64,000 bases of DNA, taken from Pyropia yezoensis (lineage: Eukaryota; Rhodophyta; Bangiophyceae; Bangiales; Bangiaceae). Within the stretch, counting starts at the first letter, position 1; each line of letters opens with the position of its first letter. A model generated the notes under the pieces. The model was not told where the DNA came from. It worked only from the letters and a program-made list of their open reading frames with translations, and searched no databases. Shown piece by piece: positions 33,046 to 42,671 of the stretch. Location of the stretch: NCBI GenBank assembly GCA_009829735.1, contig CM020620.1, positions 620,001-684,000 of the forward strand, read 5' to 3'. The translations under genes were made by a program, and so were the position numbers.

Positions 33046-33599
33046 TGAAAAGAAAAACAGGCCGCCCAGGGGGAGGCGAGGGTGCCCTGCGGCACCCGCC
33101 TCTCTCCTCTCCCTTCAATATCCCCTTTCTTTGTTTCCCTAGCGAGGCGCCCTTCCCTGTGGAAGCGTCCCGTGCGGCCAGACCGGATAGCCTTTTTTCG
33201 AGTGCCAGCCTTGCATTAAACAGCAGGGAGGTGGCCAGCCTCTTCAGCCTCCCAGGGCCGTCAATGTGCGGGAGTCAAGTGCCTCAAGAGCGCGGTGCCG
33301 CGGTAGAGATGATGCTCTCTTCTTCCCCACCCAAGCATGGTCCTCGCCACCATTCCCCTTGTCAGCTCACCCAATTCCTCAATCCCGTCACAATGTGATC
33401 CCCCCTGGCGTCGGCGGCGCCGACGCACCGGATCTTCCCCCACCGCTCGGCCATCATGGCCGGATGACCCTCGACCTGCCCCCCCCCCCCCCCCGACCCG
33501 TCCGCTCTTCCCCTCCCATCCGCAAGTGCCCTAGCCCCTGCTGGTGCCTCGTCTTCCTCCCCACGGACGTATTAGACAGTTGCCCCTGCGAGCGCTGCG
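33046..33599. other. Intergenic, leader of the RETICULATA-related gene
   Basis: 3' flank of the bL31 gene, then a C-rich stretch with C14 at 33480-33494 just before the next ATG. No supported gene. Confidence 0.4.
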
Positions 33600-33879
33600 A
33601 TGACCGCCTTTGCTGTTGTCCCCGCGTTGGGCGGGGTGCGCTCCCGGCGAGCGGCGGCAACAGCGCGGGCGGCCGGCCCAGCCTCCCCGGCCGCCCCCGT
33701 CGCCACCCGTGGGGGGCGGCCTGCCAGGCGGGTTTGGCACCCCCCCACCGCCGCCCTTCCCCGCCGTCGGGTGGCTGCCCTCCCCCCCTGCCACCCGGCG
33801 GTGGCTGTGGTGGCGTCTATGGGCAGCGGCGGGGAGCCTCCCGCGGCTGGTGACCCCCCATCGTCGCTGTCATCGACGG

Positions 33880-33911
<32 letters not shown>

Positions 33912-34973
33912 GCAGTGGCGGCAGCGGGGGGGACGAGAGCGGGGACGGGCGCGCCGTTGGCGTTTGCGGGCGGGAATGGGGCGGGCGGGAACGGTAGCGG
34001 ACGCGCTCCTGGCGGAGGCGGCGGCGCAGACGGTGGGGGCGCTGGCGGCGCCGGCGGTGGAGGGGGTGCCGATGACGCTGCGGACCCCGCGGCCGTCGCA
34101 GCTTCGGCAGCGGCCCTGTTGGCAGAGCGGGGCGTCCCCCTGACGTCCCTGCCTGCCGACCTGGCCGCGGCCGTGCAAGCGGGCACTCTCGGCGCCGACG
34201 CCCTGGGCCGGTACCTCCACCTGGTGCGGCCGGGCGGCAACCGCCTCCTCTCCTGGGCGACGACCCACTGGGCGCCCTTCCGCAATCGCATCCTCGCCGA
34301 TGAGGCGTTCCTCTTCAAGCTGGCCGCCCAAGAGGTGATTGGCAACGGCACCGCCCTGGTGGGGGAGATTGCCGTCCGTGGCCCCGCGATTGTGGATGAG
34401 CTCGAGTACGTTGGCGCCGACGTGGCGGTGGGCACCGTCGTGGAGGCGGCGTTTGTGTGGCTCCTCGCCCCTCTCACCCCGCACGCGCGTACGGCGGCGG
34501 CGGCGGCGGCGGCGGGCTCCCCGCTGCGATCGGCGCTCTCCGCCCTCCCCGCGTCCGTGTTTGAGGCGTCGGCCCCCGGGCGGGTGTACAGCGTCGGCCA
34601 GCGGGCGGCGTCGTTTTTCTGGACGGGCGGCCAGTACGGGGCGATTGGCTTTGGTGCCGGCCTTGCGGGCACCGCGTTGACGTACGGGGTCATCCAGGCG
34701 CGGCGGGCGCTCGACGCGGGGTACGTGCCAGAGCGCCCGCAGCCGGCGGTGGTGCCCAACTCGGCCGCATGGGCCGCTTTTATGGCGGGCTCGTCCAATG
34801 CCCGCTTCCAGGCCGTGGACGGGGTGGAGCTGGCGGTGGGGCGGGCGGTGGGAGGGCGGCACCCGGGGGTGCTGCGGGTGGCCATCCTGGGGTTGCGGAC
34901 GGCCAACAACCTGCTTGGGGGGATCCAGTTTGTGCAGTGGATGCGCTGGCTGGGGCTCCAATCCACCGACTAA
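33600..34973 (+). CDS. RETICULATA-related plastid envelope protein (DUF3411)
   Basis: 457 aa, one exon. The N-terminus MTAFAVVPALGG followed by Arg/Ala-rich sequence is a plastid transit peptide. A Gly/Ala-rich linker runs to about residue 160. The DUF3411 domain spans about 180-455: FLFKLAAQEVIGNG, DELEYVGADVAVGTVVEAAF and VWLLAP, then GAGLAGTALTYGVIQARRAL, MAGSSNARFQAVDGVEL and LRTANNLLGGIQFV. These line up with the plant RETICULATA/LCD1 family, multi-pass proteins of the chloroplast inner envelope. Mutants in plants alter leaf veins and mesophyll, and roles in metabolite supply have been proposed. The biochemical activity is unknown. A family member in an alga suggests an older plastid function than leaf patterning. 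Confidence 0.88.
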
Positions 34974-35596
34974 AGTAGGGAAGGGGTTGATGTGCTTGGG
35001 GGCGGGTGGGGCGCTGCACACACGACCGGGGGGGTGGGGGAAATGCCAAGTGTTGACGGAGCCGGGCGGGGGCATCCGGTCCGTGTGCTCTATTTTCTGT
35101 TGTTTTTTTCGAGGAGAGGACATAATATGTCATATTATGAACAGATCCTGCGCAAGGCCAAACCCATCTGCCCCTCGCCGCGGCGGCTGTCGGCGCGGAC
35201 GGCGGCGCCCTCCCCGCCAGACCCCTTCGCGGCTGCGAGCGGTGCGTACACGACACCCCCGTAACGGGTGGGTCACTGGCCAATCCCAAGCTGACAGCCT
35301 CTCATCGCCGCTGACCCAAGCAGGCGGTGCCCTCCCTGAAGGCTTTGGAGAGGGCCGCACCATCTGGGAAGACTGCGTCAAGCTGCTGCTCCCTGCCCCC
35401 CCATTCCCACCTGCGTCGAGAGCAGTAACGAGCCCCCCGGTGCACCATTCACATCCGCACCGCCGCCAGTCACCCAGCAAAGTCAACAAGCAGCTTTGCC
35501 GCCCTTGGCCACCCGTGCGCTCCGTCCCCATGGCGCCACCCGCCCTCCGCTTGCCGCCCGCCATGCCACCTACCCCCTTCACACCCCACCTCGGCT
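34974..35596. other. Convergent intergenic region
   Basis: Lies between the 3' ends of the RETICULATA-related gene (plus) and the trigger-factor gene (minus). No supported gene. Confidence 0.4.
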
Positions 35597-36566
35597 CTAC
35601 GTGGACGCCTCTTTTGTCTTGTCCGTCACAGGCGTCACGTCCGTCACCGTGTCCGCCACTGGCTCCGACATGGTCTCTGAACTCGCCGCCTCTGACGTGT
35701 CCCCGCCCTCCTCCCCTTCTGAAGACGCCGCGTCCGCGTCCGTGTCCTTGGAAAGGAGAGCCACCTCGCAAGAAAACTCAAACGGCTTGCCAGGCTCAAA
35801 CGCCTTGTTCATCTGCTTGATGGGGACGGCAAACTCTGGGGCAGAGGCGTCACCCTCACAGGGCAGAAGCCCAGCCTCGTCAACCGCCCGGGCAATCTCC
35901 GTCTGCAGCGAGCGACCACGCGGCCGCGGAATTTAGAGCATGCAAGAACGCCGGCGCCAAGCAGCGTGGCACGGGGTAGACCACCACAACGCAATGGGGG
36001 GAAGGGTCAGCATCATGGACCAACAACCTTCGCGCTCCTCCCTCATAGACAACGCTACAGCCGCACAATCGCTGCACCGACTCATCAGCTCCATCCTCCT
36101 GCTCTCTACCATATCCTTCCGGCCGCCATCAGCAGGAAGCGCCCACCCAGAGCCCCCCCACTCTCCTCCCACCCCAAAGAAAACGTACCTGCAAGCACTC
36201 TGTTAGGATGAACTCCTGAATACTGGCGCGCATAAAAGGCGGGATCGCACCAGGGCGGAAACCAGGCGCCTTAATGGTCTTCTTAGCCGACGCGACCGTC
36301 TCCTTGCGCACGAGGGAAGAGGTGGAGCCCGCCACGCGGAGGGTCAGGGAGTACTTGGCGATTTTGGAAGTCGGTGTGTCCAGGACGTCGTCAATCTTCT
36401 CGAATGAGATTGTTTCCATCACCACCGGGGGGGGGGAGGGGCGGGCAGCCCGCCTGGACTGCCCACCAGCCGCGGCGGCCGCCTGGTGCCGCCGGCCGGC
36501 GGCGGCCAGCCGTGCCGCTGGGGCGGCAGCACCGAATGAGACGCAGGGAGTGATGAAGGCACACAT
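35597..36566 (-). CDS. Plastid trigger-factor N-domain protein, two exons
   Basis: Exons 36566-36189 and 35902-35597, intron of 286 bp with GTACGT donor and CGCTGCAG acceptor, phase 0. About 227 aa. The start at 36566 (ACCACCATGT) gives a transit peptide beginning MCAFITP; an in-frame start at 36749 would add 61 residues. The mature part begins near METISFEKIDD and resembles the ribosome-binding domain of trigger factor, with the GFRxGxxP signature as GFRPGAIPP, then AVDEAGLLPCEG and PGKPFEFSCEVALLS. The PPIase and C-terminal chaperone domains are absent and the tail is acidic, Ser/Thr-rich. Plants have similar short trigger-factor-type proteins in chloroplasts. Likely role: contact with plastid ribosomes or nascent chains. 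Confidence 0.85.
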
Positions 36567-36943
36567 GGTGGTGGTCGAGGGAGGGAGGCGGAGCAGGGCA
36601 GGGGTCGACGCGGAAAGGCTGCCGCGAACAACACTGCGCGGACCGTCGGAGGGGCAGGCGGCAAGCAGTCGAAGGCGCGTTGCACACGCACGAGCGTGAC
36701 GCCCACCAACCTCCCTGTGCGCACGAGATCTCGGCTTAATTAATGACAAGTACGTATACTGGAACAGGAACTATGAATTGGTCTAAAGAAGTTATCAGAT
36801 AAATGCAGCAAGCAGGCTCCCGTGAACGAGTCTACGCACGTGCACCCCCTGCCCCGCTCTCGTATGTTGGTATATACTGTACTGTACAGGCCGCTCATAA
36901 CAAGCACAAGACGGCCTCTATCCTGAGAAACGCAAACGGGGAC
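36567..36943. promoter_or_regulatory. Probable promoter of the trigger-factor gene
   Basis: A/T-rich for this genome. It contains TATATACTGTACTGTACAGG at 36871-36890, a TATA-like sequence fused to the recurrent GTACTGTAC motif, about 310 bp upstream of the ATG on the minus strand. The region also holds the 3' flank of the upstream hydrolase gene. Confidence 0.35.
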
Positions 36944-37999
36944 TTACGCACGCGCACACCCCCCAGCCAAGACAGCCGTGGCCTCCTCCGCCATGGCCGG
37001 CGACAACAGCACATCGCTGTGCCCCGCCCCTGACACCCCCCGATAGCGCGCCCCCCCGCCCCCCGCTGTCCACACGGCGGCGGCCAGCCGGCCCGCCGCC
37101 GCCGGGATAGTTTCATCAGCCTCGCCGTGGAGAAGTACCACGGGCGGGGCGGTGGTGGTGGCGATCGCGCCTGCAACGTGAAGGTCCGCCAGGGGGAGCA
37201 GCCCCGACACGGCCAAGAAGCTTCCAAGGCGGTCGCTCAAACCCGGGAGACCCGCCCTGGCAAGCACGGCGGCCAGATGGAGGCTCATGCCACAGCCCAG
37301 GGAATGGCCAATCACCACAACCCGCCTGCCGGCCGCGGCTTCGGTGGCAACGATGCGGACAAGGCGGGAAACCGACAGGACCAGGCCGAGGGAGTCAACG
37401 GCCCACGGGTGGGCCGCGGCAACAGCCACCCGCTCCGCATCTGTGGTGGCCGCGATGGTGGCGGCAATACCCTCGGTTGGCGGCTGGTAGAGGTTGTACC
37501 ACGCAAAGGCGCCACTTTCAGAGCCATTGGCCGCTGCCACGCGCACAAATGGGTGGTGAGGCGCCAACGGCATAACCATACGCACCCCCGCGGCGGCGGG
37601 AAGGCGAGCAAAGATCGTCATGAGCGGGAGGTAGTCGACCAGCGGGGCAGTCGACTGGCCGTGAAGGAAGAGCAGGGTGGTGGGCGGGCACCCCCCACCG
37701 CCGCCGCTGCCGGCCATCGGCTTGAGTACTACCGCCCCCTCGGGGACGCCGCGCCCCTCGCCCACGCCGCAATCCAGGGTGTGGTTGGTGTTGGGCATCC
37801 GCTTGCCGCATGCAACGCCGGGCGGTGCTGGTGCCGCGACAATTTCTTTGGGCGATAACAGCGGCTCCCGGCCGGTTGGGTAGGGCTGCCCGCCGGGCGC
37901 CGCCGCGGCGGCCACCACCACCGTGGCGGCGGCTGCTACCACCGCGAGCACCACCACAGAACGGCGGGGGGTAGACCGCTGCGTGCGGGGGGAGCCCAT
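36944..37999 (-). CDS. Alpha/beta hydrolase, acyl-protein thioesterase / carboxylesterase type
   Basis: 351 aa, intronless. Start at 37999. An N-terminal hydrophobic stretch (about 14-36, VVVLAVVAAAATVVVAAAAA) would act as signal peptide or membrane anchor. The fold is that of the lysophospholipase/acyl-protein thioesterase group: LLFLHGQ (oxyanion-hole region, about 110), nucleophile Ser in GHSLGCG (about 230), Asp in LLHGEADETIP (about 294) and His in GAGHSD (about 326). The complete triad suggests an active enzyme. Typical family substrates are S-acylated proteins, lysophospholipids or short carboxylic esters; which applies cannot be read here. The membrane anchor is not typical of cytosolic thioesterases. 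Stop overlaps a GTAAGT, so a further 3' exon is conceivable. Confidence 0.85.
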   Translation of the reverse strand: MGSPRTQRSTPRRSVVVLAVVAAAATVVVAAAAAPGGQPYPTGREPLLSPKEIVAAPAPPGVACGKRMPNTNHTLDCGVGEGRGVPEGAVVLKPMAGSGGGGGCPPTTLLFLHGQSTAPLVDYLPLMTIFARLPAAAGVRMVMPLAPHHPFVRVAAANGSESGAFAWYNLYQPPTEGIAATIAATTDAERVAVAAAHPWAVDSLGLVLSVSRLVRIVATEAAAGRRVVVIGHSLGCGMSLHLAAVLARAGLPGLSDRLGSFLAVSGLLPLADLHVAGAIATTTAPPVVLLHGEADETIPAAAGRLAAAVWTAGGGGARYRGVSGAGHSDVLLSPAMAEEATAVLAGGCARA

Positions 38000-40883
38000 G
38001 GTGGTCGTGTAACCCGACGCCGTGCAACTCGACGGAGGAAGGGGGCGGGAAGAGTTGGCGTATGAGCGCGTGGAAAGGGGAAGCGGGGAGCCAAAAACGG
38101 GGCGACGGGGGCTTTGGTGGCCGAGTGCCTTGACAACAGCGAGGGGAAAAAAGATAGGGGAACTCTCTGACTGAACTGCTCAGCCGCCTCTCTCCGGTGG
38201 CAGTCGGGCGCGCCAGGCTGTATCCAGCCGGGCGGGCAAGGGGGCGAGAACACACACCACGGCGCGGCTGAACTCGTTGGACGTGATCCTCGTCCTCCCG
38301 CGTCCACAATGCTGGACTCTCGTATGGCCTCATGATGAGCTGGAAAAAAAACCACTCGCACAGCTAGCTGCAGACCAGCTGGTCATACATACGTACACCG
38401 CACTTCAGCTGTGTGCCACGGCTCCTGTGCGAGTGGTGGTGGGCAGCTCCACGCCAGCCTCGTCTCGGGCGGGCCCACCCACAACTCGATGGGGCTTTGT
38501 AATTCGACAGCGTACTGGCGCGTCAAAGAAAGTGCTCTGCCCAGCCATGTACGCATCAAGTCGACAATTTACGCAGTCAACCTTGTCCACTTAAGGAGCG
38601 CGGAGAGAGTCGCTTTACGGAGCTCCCGTTTCAGTTTGACCGCGTGCGCTACAGGAGTCGATACACGGTACATAAACTGGGTTGGTCCATTCCTGCCCCT
38701 CGTCACCGGTCGCTTTCCTTCCCCCCTCCCACCCCACCCATCTTCGTGGCGGGGCCGCAGCCCCTCGCTGTGTTTTCTCTTGCGCTACCGCCTTCGGCTA
38801 CTGTGGCGGGCGTCGGCTTTGAGTGGCGGCGGCCATGATGGGCTTGTCGCTTTTCCGGTTGGCGTTGGCAGCCGGCGGTCGCCGCTTTGGCGGGGGTCCC
38901 ACCGGCCGCTGCTGGAGAATGCTGCTGGCGGCGGCGGACATGGTAAAGGGGAGCGGCGCCAGGCCGTCGGTGGTATCCTCGCGCGGCTGTTGATGGGGGG
39001 GCGGCTGGCCGCTGCCGGAGATTGCGCTGGGCGTATGTGGTCTAGGAGCGAGTGCGGTTGTGCGTGCGTTGGCTTTTGTCATTGGGGACGAGCGGCCGTC
39101 GAGATGCGCGGTCCCCATGAGAGATGCACCCGGCGGCGGCGCGTGCTACCAGCAGCACCTTCGTGGCGGCCAACGCGTTTTTCCCGCCGTGCGTCTTCGA
39201 TGGCATCGTAAGGCACGGGTGGTGCCTGACGGCACGGGTGGCGGGGATTGGTATCTCTTGGGCGCCGGCACCGGCGGCAGCGGCTGCGTCATGACGTCGG
39301 CCACCACGGGCACCGCCGGCCCTCCCGTCGCCGCCGCTGCCGTGGCGGCCATCCCCGCCGCCACCACCGCCGCCTGTGCCACTGCCTATGTCGCGCCGTT
39401 GCTTTCAGTGCGGCGGCCGGCTCGACCGCCCGGCTGCCACCACCGCGCCGGCCGCGTTGGCGGCCCATCGCTTTGCGCGTGGCGGGTGCGGCCGCGGTCG
39501 GCGGTCGCCGCCACCACCGCCACCTCCCGCTTGTTGGCAGTGCCGTTGACGCCACCTCCTCACGCGCGTAGGTGCGCCAAAACGGGGTGTGTGTGGGGGG
39601 CTTGCGCCACCAGTACCAGCGCAGCCAGTACCGTCAGTGTCGGCCGCGATGCGCTGCCACAAGCTATGTGATTGTGGCGGGGGTGGCGGCATTGAGCCAC
39701 CGGCGTTTGCTACCCGCGTTTTTCGCTGCGGCGGCAGCAGTCGTGGTTTGGGCGGCGGTTCACCACCGCCGGCCCACCGCCGTGTTGCGGCAGACGCTGC
39801 GGCGTGGCCCCCCCGGCGGCCGGCCTGGGGGGTGGATGCGGGGCTTGCGCCTCTGGTGTGGGCGGAGAGCGTGGATGGACGTCCCACGACCGGGGATGGT
39901 CTGTCCAGGGAGTGCAGAGGAGACGTGGCCACGTGGGAGCGGTGGGAGCGGATGGCAAGGGTCTGACGCACATGGCCCGCTCAGATGGGCGTGGCGTTGT
40001 TGCCACCGTCGCCCCCCCCTGCCCCCCCCCCTCTTCCCTGCTGTTTTCGTTTTTGTGCGCCTGTCGTATCCGCGGCCCCTCAGCAGGGTGCGAAACATTG
40101 ACTCCGCGGGGGGGCTTCAGCAGGGTTCCCTTGCAAAGCCGCGCTGCCTCGAAGGGCGGGCGGCGCGGGGCCAGACGCGACGGGCCGGTGAGGAAGGAGC
40201 GGTGCTGCCCCCCAAAAAGCAGGGGGAGTTGCACGGGACTGAAAAATGCAGAGACGGACGCGCTCTGCACGAGGTCCACGGAACACGCAGTGCGCAGGCG
40301 GCCCCCCTCACCCCTTGGGGGTATAAGCTGCGAGCGCAGACCCGAGGCGGCCACTACACCCTCACCCCCGCCTACCGAGTGGTGGTGGGATAAGCGCCAC
40401 CCCAATCGCCGAGTCTCCCTTCCAACGAGAGCCTCTGGCCGCGCGGTGGGTATAGCCTGACCGGGGACCCACTCGACGGCAAGTGCTTCGCTTGCAGCTC
40501 GCTCTTATGACCAGGATGCAACGGACATGTACAGTACAAACTCAATTATTAAAAATGTATATGCTTCTCTTTCTGTGAAAAGTGCATAATTTCAGTCGTA
40601 CTATTCATATTCTATCGTTCAAGCGAGAAACGCATTGGTCTGAATTCGTTCTTGGACTGGGCACTGTGTTCCCGCCTTTGCCCGCGCGACCCCGCCCCGC
40701 ACGTCGTCCTGTTTCTTCCTTTCTCCCTTGGCCGTCCCAAGGCCTTTTTGTGCGTGGAGAGCAACATCCTTCGACGAGCTAGGTACCTATCTTGCCTCGC
40801 GGTGGTGCCGGCCCTCGCCCCCGCGTCGTCGTCCTTGCCCGCCGGTCGCTCCCCCCCCACCCCCCCCCCCCCTGACCATCATC
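38000..40883. other. Long intergenic region
   Basis: No gene I can support. 39290-40000 contains open frames with one hydrophobic stretch (AGVAALSHRRLLPAFFAAAA) but no consistent frame. 40500-40620 is the most A/T-rich part and carries GTACAGTAC at 40529, about 355 bp before the next plus-strand gene, so it probably holds that gene's promoter. Confidence 0.35.
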
Positions 40884-41044
40884 ATGGCGGCGCCGCAGCC
40901 CATTGCGCCTGCCCCTCCCCCCCCCCCCCCCCCCCCCGGTGCCCCCCCCCCGCCACACCTCTCTGGCACCCCCCCCGCCGGAACACCCCCCCCCGGTGCC
41001 CCCTTCCCCCCCCCCACTCCCGCAAGTGGGGGCAGCGGCAGCGG

Positions 41045-41075
<31 letters not shown>

Positions 41076-41645
41076 GGCAGCAGCGGCGGCAGCGGCGGGG
41101 CGCTCCCACCCGGCGCGGGCGTTGGCGGCACCGCCGGCGCGTACCGCTCCCGCACCGGCCGGGAGCGGCACGCGATTGCCGCCCACGCGGCGGCGCTGGG
41201 CGGCCCCGCGGGGGAGGTGGCGGGCGGCGCGCCCGGCCGGCCGGGTCCCCCCGCCGACGCCACCCCCGCGGCGGTTGCCGACACCTCCCTCCTGTCGGTG
41301 GTGCTGTCAACGGCGGCCTACCTGGAGCGGGAGGTGGCGGGGGGGGACGGCGCTGGCGCCGGCGCCGGCGGCGGGGGAGAGGGGGGGGACACGCCGTCGT
41401 CGGGCGTCGCCGCGGCCGCCGCCGCCTCTGCGGCGGCGCGGGCGGCGGCCAACGCGGCGGCGGCCGCCGCCGTACTGGGCGGCCACCACTCAGCGGGGGT
41501 GCGGGCGGTGGTGGCCACCCCCCCCGCCGCCGCCGCCGCCGCCGTGGCCGCCGCCCCTCCCGCCGCGTCGCCGTCGCCGTCCCTGTCCCATCTGCGACCG
41601 CCACCAACAGCCCCGCCTGCATCGGCTGCTGGTGGTGCCAGAGAA

Positions 41646-41676
<31 letters not shown>

Positions 41677-41985
41677 GGTCGAAGGCAGCGGCGATGGCCG
41701 TGGACGCCCGCCTCGACGCGATTGAGGCGGCCGCCGCGGCGGCCGAGGCGGGCCGGGACGCTGCCGACGCGGGCGGGCGGCTGCGGGTGGGGGTGGCCGC
41801 CGCCGCCCTGCGGCGGGCGGCCAATGCAGACGGCGTGCAGGCGGGGGTGCGCCGCTTTGAGGGCGACAATGGGCTGGCGGTGGTGCCCGTACGGCGGGCG
41901 AGTGTGGTGGTTGGTGGGGGGGGGAAGGGGGGGGGGGGGCGCGACGGCGCCGCCGCGGGTGCTGGTGGTGACCAAGATGCCCTGA
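40884..41985 (+). CDS. Pro/Gly/Ala-rich protein, unknown; 3' frame uncertain
   Basis: Start at 40884 (ATCATGGCG) after a C-run. A poly-Pro N-terminus and a Gly/Ser linker are followed by ordered-looking segments: RTGRERHAIAAHAAALG, VADTSLLSVVLSTAAYLERE, AVDARLDAIEAAAAAAEAGR and GVRRFEGDNGLAVVPVRRAS (about residues 90-345). After G-runs at 41920-41940 three frames are possible. The frame used up to there stays open to 42275 in low-complexity sequence. A shifted frame ends early at 41985 in PPRVLVVTKMP, which I prefer weakly. No domain recognised. The amphipathic Ala-rich segments suggest coiled coil or a scaffold protein. Confidence 0.45.
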
Positions 41986-42671
41986 CGTGGGGGGGGTGGG
42001 GGGGGGGGTCCCTGAGCAGGGGGGACCACGTCGCGGTGTGGGGTGGTGTGCCGTGGAGGAGGAGGACGGGCGGTGGGGGGCGTCGGCGGCACGCGGCGGC
42101 GCTGTGCCGGGGTCCACGGGGCGGGGCAGGGAAGGGGGACGTTCAGCTTTCCCTCTTGTCACCGTCCTCCCGGCGGGGTAGACTGGGCGACCCCCGTGTG
42201 CCACGCACCGAGCCCCGCGGGGTGGGGCGGGGGTTGGGGCGGGGAACGGGGCCGCCCTTGTTGGGTACTGCTTGATGCCCCTCTGTCGTTGGCGCTTGAG
42301 AGCGGGTGTGTTGCGCACTCTTTCGGGCAAGGTGGGGGGGGGGTGGGGTGGGGGGGAGCAGGGGGGGTAATGCAACCGTCTGCTGGTGCGTCCCGCGGGC
42401 GGTCCGTCCGGCACCGTCCCCTGCCGGCCGGCCTCGCTCGCTCGCGGCTGACGTGAAGCGCCACACCCTTCCGTGTGTCGGCATCTTGAGCTTTGTTTTT
42501 TTCTTCTCTCCATTCTACAGTGGCGAGTCGCGGGCGCCCAGCACGCCCGCGACCAGACGCCTGGTCAGTGGCTAGCAGCTCACGCAACGGTCCCCGTTCC
42601 GCTTCCCGCTCTCTCTGCCCCACCCCCCCCCCCCCGCCCCCCCCATTGTTCCCCGTGCGCAAACTCCCCCC
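41986..42671. other. Convergent intergenic region
   Basis: Holds the doubtful tail of the preceding plus-strand frame, then G- and C-runs and mixed sequence before the 3' end of the minus-strand Sey1 gene. No further gene supported. Confidence 0.4.

Noticed and set aside
39060-39971. Ala/Thr-rich plus-strand frames with a hydrophobic segment
   Set aside because: Several competing frames, no splice-consistent model and no recognisable domain.
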